Assembly: GCA_964625225.1 (NCBI GenBank)
Contig: CAZVAR010000104.1
Coordinates: 1-13,989 of the forward strand
DNA: 13,989 bases
Direction: 5' to 3'
Source of the DNA: CAZVAR01 sp964625225
GTDB lineage: Bacteria; Pseudomonadota; Alphaproteobacteria; JAJUGE01
Shown: positions 1-5,317 of the stretch, one piece after another
Layout of the letters: each line of letters starts with the position of its first letter
How positions within the stretch are numbered: the stretch's first letter is position 1
The notes under the pieces: generated by a model
Databases searched by the model: none
Seen by the model: only the letters and a program-made list of their open reading frames with translations
Told to the model about the DNA's origin: nothing
Program-made: the position numbers and the translations under genes

Positions 1-1
1 T

Positions 2-508
2 ACGCTGCTGCGCGATCTCGGCGCGGCGATGAGCCCGTTCAACGCCTTCCTATTCCTGCAGGGCCTGGAGACGCTGCCGCTGCGGATGCGGGCGCATTGC
101 GCGAACGCGCAGGCCGTCGCCGAGCATCTGCGCCGGCATCCCGCGGTGGAGCGGGTGATCTTCCCCGGCCTCGCCCAGGGCGAGGAGCGGCGACGGGCGG
201 ACGCTTATCTGAACGGCGGATACGGCGCGCTGATGGGCATCGAGCTGAAGGGCGGCCTGGAAGCGGGGCGCCGCTTCATCAACGCCCTCAAGATGTTCTA
301 CCACGTCGCCAATATCGGCGACGCCCGCAGCCTGGCGATCCACCCCGCCACCACCACGCACTCCCAGCTCGAGGGCGAGGAACTGCTGGCGACCGGCGTC
401 ACCGAGGGCTACGTCCGGCTGTCGATCGGCATCGAGCATATCGACGACATCATCGCCGATCTCGACCAGGCGCTCGGCGAGGCCGCGACCCGAGCCGCCG
501 CCGAGTAA
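2..508 (+). CDS. metY: O-acetylhomoserine aminocarboxypropyltransferase, C-terminal part (5' end off the window)
   Basis: The reading frame is already open at base 2 and continues to TAA, giving about 168 residues; the family is usually about 430, so only the last 40% is here. Members are PLP enzymes that make homocysteine from O-acetylhomoserine and sulfide (direct sulfhydrylation) in the cytoplasm. The visible stretch begins just before SPFNAFLFLQGLETLPLRM and includes ARSLAIHPATTTH and VRLSIGIEHIDDI, which are standard C-terminal blocks of the Cys/Met-metabolism fold I family; the arginine in the last block binds the substrate carboxylate. The PLP lysine would lie upstream of the window. 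The LFLQGLETL block favours MetY over cystathionine gamma-synthase or MetZ, but the N-terminal part needed for a firm choice is missing. A Sel1 gene follows after 30 bp on the same strand. Confidence 0.9.
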   Translation, partial: TLLRDLGAAMSPFNAFLFLQGLETLPLRMRAHCANAQAVAEHLRRHPAVERVIFPGLAQGEERRRADAYLNGGYGALMGIELKGGLEAGRRFINALKMFYHVANIGDARSLAIHPATTTHSQLEGEELLATGVTEGYVRLSIGIEHIDDIIADLDQALGEAATRAAAE

Positions 509-538
509 CCGGACGGGGAGAGAGGGGAGAGAAAGGCC

Positions 539-1069
539 ATGGTATCGCGGCGACTTCGCGTCCTGGTCCTCGCAGTGCTGTGCGCCGGCGTCGCCTCGCT
601 CGGCGTCGCGCCGGCCGGCGCGACGCTCGAGGGCGGGCGGGCCGCGCTCGAACGGCACGACCTGCTGGCGGCGCTGCGCGAGTTCCGGGAAGCGGCGGAA
701 GCCGGCAACGCCGAGGCGCAGTACCAGCTCGCTCTTCTCTACTATCTGGGCCGGGGCGGAATTGCCGAGGACCATGCCGCGGCGGCGGAATGGTTCGGCC
801 GAGCCGCGAAACAGGGCCATGCGAAGGCGACGATGCGCCTGGGCGACCTCTACGCGAAGGGCCAGGGAGTCCCGCAGGACTACGAGCGGGCGCGAGAGCT
901 GCTGCGGTCCGCCGTTCCGGGCCTCAAGGATGCCGAGAAGCGGTATGCCGAGTCCTACGCCGTGATGATCGATCAATATCTGCAGGCCCGGGCCCGCCAG
1001 CCGGCCGCGCCGGCACCGGGCGGAGACCGCACCGGCGCCGCGGCGACGAAGGACCGGCGCGGCGGTTGA
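539..1069 (+). CDS. exported Sel1-repeat protein
   Basis: This 176-residue protein begins with a clear Sec signal peptide: MVSRRLR, then a hydrophobic run to about residue 26, with likely cleavage after APAGA near residue 28. Two Sel1-type repeats follow, about residues 58-92 (NAEAQYQLALLYYLGRGGI) and 94-127 (HAKATMRLGDLYAKGQGV). The tail from residue 150 is Ala/Pro/Gly-rich and probably disordered. Sel1 repeats are short alpha-solenoid units used for protein binding, so a periplasmic adaptor role is likely; the partner is unknown. The start is supported by the purine-rich gggagagaaagg just upstream. It lies 30 bp after the metY-type gene and may be read through from it, though there is no functional link. 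Its stop lies 9 bp from the convergent GNAT stop. Confidence 0.85.
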   Translation: MVSRRLRVLVLAVLCAGVASLGVAPAGATLEGGRAALERHDLLAALREFREAAEAGNAEAQYQLALLYYLGRGGIAEDHAAAAEWFGRAAKQGHAKATMRLGDLYAKGQGVPQDYERARELLRSAVPGLKDAEKRYAESYAVMIDQYLQARARQPAAPAPGGDRTGAAATKDRRGG

Positions 1070-1098
1070 CCGGCCCGATCAGCCGCGCACGCGCCGGT
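1053..1098. terminator. possible bidirectional terminator between convergent genes
   Basis: A perfect 9-bp inverted repeat, ACCGGCGCG at 1053-1061 and CGCGCCGGT at 1090-1098, spans both stop codons of the convergent Sel1 and GNAT genes (1067-1069 and 1079-1081). The 28-nt loop can pair further inside. There is no T tract on either side, so factor-independent termination is uncertain, and the arms lie in coding sequence. Confidence 0.35.
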
Positions 1099-1567
1099 AC
1101 TCCAGCATGTCCCGCAGATAGCGGTTGAGGCAGACGAAGCCGTTGTTCTCCAGCACGCAGCGCGACGCGATATTGTCGGGATGAACCGCCGCGTGGATCG
1201 GCTCCGCGGTCCGCTCGTCCAGGAACTTCAGCACCGCCTCGACCGTCTCGGTGGCGTAGCCCTGGCCCCAGAAATCCTTGCCGAACCAGTAGCCGATCTG
1301 CAGCACCAGATTGGCGCGCCGGTTGAGCTGGATCGCCCCGATCACCCGGCCGGTGCGATTGATCTCGACGGCGTGCCGGAAATAGTTCTCCGGGTTGGCC
1401 AGCAGCTCGCTGACCCAGCCCTCCGCATCGAAGGGCGGCTCGATCTCGGGAATCCAGCGGAAGACGTCGGGGTCACGGCCGAGGGTGGCGTAGATCCGCG
1501 AATCGCGCGGCACGATCGGCCGAATCCGCAGCCGGTCGGTCACGATCACGTCCTCGAACGTCGCCAT
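1079..1567 (-). CDS. GNAT-family N-acetyltransferase (RimJ/RimL type)
   Basis: The 162-residue protein is full length for a single-domain GNAT enzyme, which transfers an acetyl group from acetyl-CoA to an amine. The opening TDRLRIRPIVPRD is typical of the RimJ/RimL (Acetyltransf_3) branch. Residues 77-110 hold the core strands and the acetyl-CoA loop FWGQGYATE (about 99-107), and HPDNIASRCVLENNGF (129-144) is the usual motif B. The chosen ATG at 1567 is the natural start: the frame stays open far upstream only because it is a shadow of the preceding gene. The stop of the upstream Ntn-hydrolase gene is 5 bp before this ATG, so the two are probably co-translated. The substrate cannot be predicted; ribosomal proteins, amino acids and small amines are all known for this branch. 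Confidence 0.88.
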   Translation of the reverse strand: MATFEDVIVTDRLRIRPIVPRDSRIYATLGRDPDVFRWIPEIEPPFDAEGWVSELLANPENYFRHAVEINRTGRVIGAIQLNRRANLVLQIGYWFGKDFWGQGYATETVEAVLKFLDERTAEPIHAAVHPDNIASRCVLENNGFVCLNRYLRDMLEYRRVRG

Positions 1568-1572
1568 GACGG

Positions 1573-2586
1573 TCAGGCCGCGAGTTGGGTCGGCGCGGTG
1601 ACCGGCCGGGCCGCCTCGACGCCCTGAACCAGCAGCCGGCCGGTCGCCGGATTGGCGACGACGGCGACGCGCGTGCGCGCATTGAGCACCGGCGGCTCGA
1701 GCCAGTCGAACCGCTCCGCGGCCGCCATGTGCCGGGCCAGCAGCGCCTGGCGCGCAGCGCTGCCCGCCGTCCGCGGCCGGCCGGACCGGCCCGGGGTGAG
1801 CCAGTGATTGGCCGCACAGATCGGGGCCTCGAAGCAGAACGCCTCCTCCTCGGTGCGTTCGATCAGGCAGCCCTGATCGCGACCGGGCCCGCAGAGGGTA
1901 TAGAACACCGGGATGCAGACCGGCGTGCCCGCCAGCATCCGCCGCGCCGCGGCATAGTCGGGCGCCGTCTCGCAGACGCGCCGCAGCAGATGCGCGGGCG
2001 GCAGCGCCGCGCTGCGGAGCACGCCGGCACGCGCCGCCAGCCAGTCGACGACCGCCGGCATTCCGAACGGGCCGAGCCTGGTGACCCGCATCGGCGGCTG
2101 ATTGATCGCAGCGGCGAACCGTCCGGGCGCCAGGACGGTCAGGGCGCCGACGAAACCCGGCCAGGTGACGTTCAGCCACGGCCCGGCCGGGCCTTCCTGC
2201 CGGGCCACGATCACGGCCTCGCCGAGGCCGTCCAGCTCCCAGTCGAGGGTCCGCATGAGCCGCGCCCCGGGACCGGCCGGGTCGGGACCGACCGCGGCGG
2301 TGCAGGCCCATTCGAAGCTGAGATTGAGCATGTGGGCGCCCGGACGGCCGATCGCGGCCGCGACCGCGTCGATCTCAGCGAGATACGGATTGCCGGTCCG
2401 GGACAGCCAGCGGCGGGACCGCGCATCGGCCAGCCGCAGCGGCAGGCGGCCGTAACGGCGCTCGGCCAGGTCGAGCAGCCGCCGCGCCCGCTCCGGCGCG
2501 GCCGCCAGCAGGCCGGCACCGCCGCGCGCGCCGACATCGAAGATCGGAACGGGCGGCGCGGCATCAACGGCTGGTTCGGCGAGCAT
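1573..2586 (-). CDS. acid ceramidase / NAAA-like Ntn-hydrolase (C45/C89-type cysteine amidase)
   Basis: The 337-residue protein resembles the acid ceramidase/N-acylethanolamine acid amidase branch of choloylglycine-type Ntn-hydrolases, which cleave or transfer acyl groups on amides. The likely nucleophile is Cys95 in FEWACTAAV, aligning with the CTS site at which these zymogens self-cleave; cleavage there would give a 94-residue and a 243-residue chain. MRTLDWE (111-117) supplies the Arg and Asp of the RNxD active-site motif, WPGFVGALTVLAPGRFAAAINQ (split over residues 142-163) matches the family's PGF/INQ block, and ANHWLT (259-264) carries the expected catalytic Asn. No signal peptide is visible, unlike the lysosomal enzymes, so it is probably cytoplasmic. 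The start has only a weak Shine-Dalgarno match. It heads a two-gene unit with the GNAT gene. Bacterial members are mostly uncharacterised; a bile-salt-hydrolase or penicillin-acyltransferase-like activity is a less likely alternative. Confidence 0.75.
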   Translation of the reverse strand: MLAEPAVDAAPPVPIFDVGARGGAGLLAAAPERARRLLDLAERRYGRLPLRLADARSRRWLSRTGNPYLAEIDAVAAAIGRPGAHMLNLSFEWACTAAVGPDPAGPGARLMRTLDWELDGLGEAVIVARQEGPAGPWLNVTWPGFVGALTVLAPGRFAAAINQPPMRVTRLGPFGMPAVVDWLAARAGVLRSAALPPAHLLRRVCETAPDYAAARRMLAGTPVCIPVFYTLCGPGRDQGCLIERTEEEAFCFEAPICAANHWLTPGRSGRPRTAGSAARQALLARHMAAAERFDWLEPPVLNARTRVAVVANPATGRLLVQGVEAARPVTAPTQLAA

Positions 2587-2933
2587 GGAACGGGAACCGG
2601 GATCTCAGCCGATCGTACGCCCGGACAGGGACCCGACCGGCCCGGCGTCGGCCTCTCGCCCGCTCCCCCTATCGTCCAACAACCGCAGCCCTCCCCTCGC
2701 TCCGCCGGGGTGTTCTAGCACCGGCGCGGAGGGCGCGGAAGGCCCAACGGCCCGCTCCCGGCGGGCCGGACCGTGCCGGCGGGAGGCGGCCCGGACCGTC
2801 GGTCCCGGGCCGGAAGCCACGCCGCGCGGCGGCACGCCCTGTCGCCCCGGGCGCCGCCGGCGGGCCGATCGAGCGCGGAGCGCCGCCCCTCCGGAACGGG
2901 CGGGGGCGGCCTCCGCGGCGACGCGGCCCGGGC
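2587..2933. other. intergenic region, no gene seen
   Basis: These 347 bp lie between the hydratase stop and the hydrolase start, both on the minus strand. Open frames crossing it are Arg/Pro-rich and overlap real genes out of frame, so I see no coding sequence. It should carry the promoter for the hydrolase-GNAT pair, but no convincing -35/-10 pair is visible. It contains the 8-bp hairpin listed separately. Confidence 0.6.
2748..2768 (-). terminator. GC hairpin downstream of the MaoC gene
   Basis: CGGCCCGC and GCGGGCCG form a perfect 8-bp stem with a 5-nt loop. It lies about 165 bp past the MaoC stop and upstream of the hydrolase gene on the same strand, a reasonable place for a terminator. 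There is no T tract, so the call is tentative; such hairpins are also common by chance in DNA this GC-rich. Confidence 0.3.
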
Positions 2934-3386
2934 CTACGGATAGACGATGCCCATGGTCTCGGCGACGAGGGCGGGCTTCTCCTGCCCCTCGATCTCGATG
3001 ACGCTCTCCATCGTGGTGCGGAAGCCGCCGTCCTTGGTTTCCTCCACATTCAGCAGCTTCTGCCGCAGGCGCACCCGCGAGCCGGCCGGCACCATGTTGG
3101 TGAAGCGGACCTTGTTGGAGCCGTAATTGATGCCGCGGGACCGGTTCTTGATCTCGTAGGTCTTCAGGCCGGCGATCAGCGACAGCGTCAGATAGCCGTG
3201 TGCGATCGTGTTCCTGGTCGGCAGCTCGCGCTTCGCCCGCTCGACGTCGACGTGGATCCACTGATGGTCGCCGGTGGCGTCGGCGAACTTGTCGATCCGC
3301 TCCTGGTCCACCGTGAGCCAGTCGCTGACGCCCAGCTCCTTGCCGACATAGTTCTTCAGGTCACTGGGCTTCTCGATTACGAGCAT
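2934..3386 (-). CDS. MaoC-like (R)-specific enoyl-CoA hydratase
   Basis: A 150-residue single-hotdog protein, the usual length for MaoC/PhaJ-type hydratases, which add water to trans-2-enoyl-CoA to give (R)-3-hydroxyacyl-CoA. The hydratase-2 signature is visible as FADATGDHQWIHVD (34-47), with the catalytic pair Asp40 and His45, followed by the conserved AHGYLTLSL block (72-80). The NYGSNKVRFTNMVPAGSRVR block (87-106) is the second conserved strand pair. The start is well supported by AGGAGGG at 3392-3398, six bases or so from the ATG. It stands alone, so its pathway (fatty-acid oxidation, polyhydroxyalkanoate supply or another CoA route) cannot be read from context. The residues favour a general acyl-CoA hydratase; (R)-hydratase specificity is the family norm, not something shown here. 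Confidence 0.88.
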   Translation of the reverse strand: MLVIEKPSDLKNYVGKELGVSDWLTVDQERIDKFADATGDHQWIHVDVERAKRELPTRNTIAHGYLTLSLIAGLKTYEIKNRSRGINYGSNKVRFTNMVPAGSRVRLRQKLLNVEETKDGGFRTTMESVIEIEGQEKPALVAETMGIVYP

Positions 3387-3391
3387 TGCTA

Positions 3392-3398
3392 CCCTCCT
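3392..3398 (-). promoter_or_regulatory. strong Shine-Dalgarno site for the MaoC gene
   Basis: On the minus strand the sequence reads AGGAGGG followed by five bases and then ATG. It is one of the two best ribosome binding sites in the window and fixes the start of the hydratase. Confidence 0.8.
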
Positions 3399-3849
3399 GC
3401 CCGGTTGCGTGGCTGAGACTTCGGCCGGGCGGCCGTCTCCGGCATTCTAGGAGGCGAAGCGACCGCTGCGCCAGTGGGGCGGCGCCGCCCGCAACGGCCC
3501 GACGTGCCCTCGGGCAGCGCCGACAACCCCGGTCGGGGCGGCCGCAGGCGCCGCGCTCACCCGCTGTCTCGAATCAAGGGAGAGAGGCTCGTCATCGAGG
3601 CCAGCCGCCTTCGCCCCCTCGTAAACGTACGGGCCGTCCCTCCTACAAGGGGTATCTGGTCGAAGGCTCTAGCCAGTCTGCATCAACGTATCCGGTCTCG
3701 GGGGCTGGCCCCGGCCAAGATGGAGGTTCGCGCAGCCCGGTCCTCACAATCACAATCCAGCTGCCAACGGGATCCCCAACGCGATCCCGTCGGATCGCCA
3801 GATGCTCCAGGCCACACAGCATCGTTCTTGCGAGGACGTCCGCGCGGCA
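3399..3849. other. intergenic region between MaoC and the restriction-gene remnant
   Basis: About 450 bp with no gene I can name. The half next to MaoC (to about 3570) has the GC of the host chromosome and should hold the MaoC promoter; a lone -10-like TAGAAT on the minus strand at 3444-3449, 57 bases before the ATG, is the best candidate, but no matching -35 box is seen. From about 3580 the sequence becomes visibly less GC-rich and probably belongs to the transferred island. Two short minus-strand frames directly after the remnant's stop are described separately. I see no att-like direct repeat or tRNA. Confidence 0.5.
3643..3822 (-). CDS. doubtful 59-residue ORF downstream of the restriction-gene remnant
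   Basis: An ATG-started frame of 59 codons ending in TAG, in the same frame as the restriction-gene remnant and 27 bp beyond its stop. The peptide (MLCGLEHLAIRRDRVGDPVG near the start, DADWLEPSTRYPL at the end) has an ordinary amino-acid mix, unlike the Arg/Pro-rich shadows elsewhere. I do not recognise it. No good Shine-Dalgarno is seen, and another short frame overlaps it: its ATG (3850-3848) overlaps the remnant's TGA as TGATG and runs to 3683. At most one of the two is real; either could be the stub of a gene that once followed the restriction gene. Confidence 0.2.
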   Translation of the reverse strand: MLCGLEHLAIRRDRVGDPVGSWIVIVRTGLREPPSWPGPAPETGYVDADWLEPSTRYPL

Positions 3850-5060
3850 TCACAGCACCTCGAACCAACGCTTGATCTTTAGAGCCATTAACTTTCTACG
3901 CCCTTCAAGGAAATCATCATATTCCGGAATATCGCCGTCGAGCATGGATTCCGGCACGCAATGAGCACGCAGATTGGCCCGTAAATCCTCCATGTTCGTA
4001 ATACCACCGTATTTTTTCTTATGACATTCTACCTGATTAGCCAATTTCGCAAAATATTCTTTCGGCGCCTTGCTTCCAATGGCAATGTTGATCTCACTCT
4101 GTGCCAAGACGAAATTCGCAATCTGGTTATAGCGCCCGCGTGAAAAGCCCTTTTCCTGCAGATACTTCTTCGGGTACACGTGATGCACATCGCTTCGATT
4201 GAGAACGAGATCCCGTACGGTGATATCGCGCGAAAGGAGCCCCTTGTCCTCAGGCTTCACCTGTGCCGCTATATAACAAAGGAAGTAGGGGCTTTTCGTA
4301 GACGACGTATCCATTAATTGTTGAAGCATTCCACTCCAGAAACTGTCCGGCAGCTCACTTTCGATCACGGCCTCCACGTAACTGGCAAGTCCACGGTTTT
4401 CCAGGTGACGGATGTCCGAATCAAAGGCAGTTTCAGGGCTTCCTGCATATCTTCCATGGAGTATCGACATTGCGTACCAGCGCCGCACCAGCCGCTCCAG
4501 GTCGTCTGCACGAATACCCTCCTTTCGCCCTCTCAAGTACAGGATGTAAGCGAAATTGACCGCATTCCTGCCTCCGATCAAATCACCCGTCACGAAGCCT
4601 GCAGAGCGCAGGATCATGGTAATTCTTTCGAAATGCGTCTGATTGATGAAGGCGTGGACACCGCTTCGGAGATTCCTGAACGACTCCTCAGCGATCGATT
4701 CCTCAAATTGTTTCGTTTCGAAGTTCCGACCGGAAAGTAGTGCAACGAGATCCTGTAGCTTGCCGCGCCCGAATTCGGACGTGAATGCGAACGGAGCATA
4801 TCAGTGTAGGTTGGGTTATAGATAGAGTCGTTGGTATTTCTTAACCAGCGCATTTTCGGGAAGAACTCCGATGCAGCGAAGCCTTTATCGTTCTTCTCGA
4901 TATGGCGCAGAAAATCAGGTGCCAGGGACAGATGACAGAAATAGTCGATGGCTTTGCGAAGGAGGTGGCCGCCATAGGCCTCGTTGACTGCGATCTTCGA
5001 CATCGCGAAGTCGGCTTGGGACAGCTCGACATCAGCGGAGTTGACGCGAATAAGAATTTC
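3850..5060 (-). pseudogene. GmrSD-like DUF262/DUF1524 type IV restriction gene, truncated and frameshifted
   Basis: Two minus-strand frames make one broken gene. Upstream, about 5060-4790 encodes IRVNSADVELSQADFAM, RKAIDYFCHL and NPTYTDMLR, the later part of a DUF262 (GmrS-like) domain. At about 4787-4793 the frame shifts: after DMLR the continuation (AFTSEFGRGKLQDLVALLSG and on through TMILRSAGF) is in the next frame and runs to the stop at 3850. One lost base, for example a G in CGT-GTC, explains it. The C-terminal part holds the DUF1524 HNH nuclease site DVHHVYPKKYL (His145/His146 counted from the ATG at 4617) and NQIANFVLAQSEIN. The N-terminal half of DUF262, with the nucleotide-handling DGQQR-type motif, is absent; coding similarity stops near 5060, where GC rises sharply. 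Intact relatives cut modified phage DNA using NTP. AT-rich composition indicates transfer. A sequencing error could explain the frameshift but not the missing 5' half. Confidence 0.82.
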
Positions 5061-5317
5061 CGGATGCCGGCGGCGTCGCCCCCGCTCACGCTCGATCGTG
5101 CAGCCGAACGCGCCCGTCGGCGCCATGGCGCCCGGTTCACAGGGACAGCGTCGAGAGATCCGGGCCGGCGGACCCCGGTGACGCGGCCGTGACATGCACG
5201 CGGCACGATCGCGGCCCGCGCCCGCGCCGCCCGGGAACGCGGCGGCGGGAACGAGAAGATGCGTGACAGCGCGGCGGTCATGCGCTAGCTCTGGATGTTT
5301 CAAGCATCAGTCGCGGC
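5061..5317. other. intergenic region, no gene seen
   Basis: GC-rich DNA between the truncated end of the restriction gene and the antiporter. The minus-strand frame of the remnant stays open through it to an ATG at 5303, but the predicted peptide is Arg/Pro-rich with no likeness to DUF262, so it is treated as non-coding. If the antiporter starts at 5405 the gap grows to 344 bp. It must contain the antiporter promoter; none is convincing by eye. Confidence 0.5.

Noticed and set aside
97..1128. Long open frame across the metY and Sel1 genes on the + strand
   Set aside because: The peptide is almost only Arg, Gly, Ala and Pro and overlaps two recognised genes in another frame; a GC-rich shadow.
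2605..3261. Long minus-strand frame overlapping the MaoC gene and the gap beyond
   Set aside because: It runs out of frame through a clear MaoC coding sequence, is Arg-rich and matches no family I know.
3550..3590. A tRNA-like TCGAATC string that could mark an integration site
   Set aside because: The flanks do not form a T stem and no acceptor or anticodon stem is found; no tRNA or att repeat is supported.
3386..3964. Plus-strand frames crossing the gap and the end of the restriction remnant
   Set aside because: They run antisense into recognisable DUF1524 coding sequence and have no motif or ribosome binding site.
5061..5303. The 5' extension of the restriction-gene frame as a genuine N-terminus
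   Set aside because: The predicted residues (Arg/Pro/Ala-rich) show no DUF262 start motifs and the base composition is that of the flanking chromosome.
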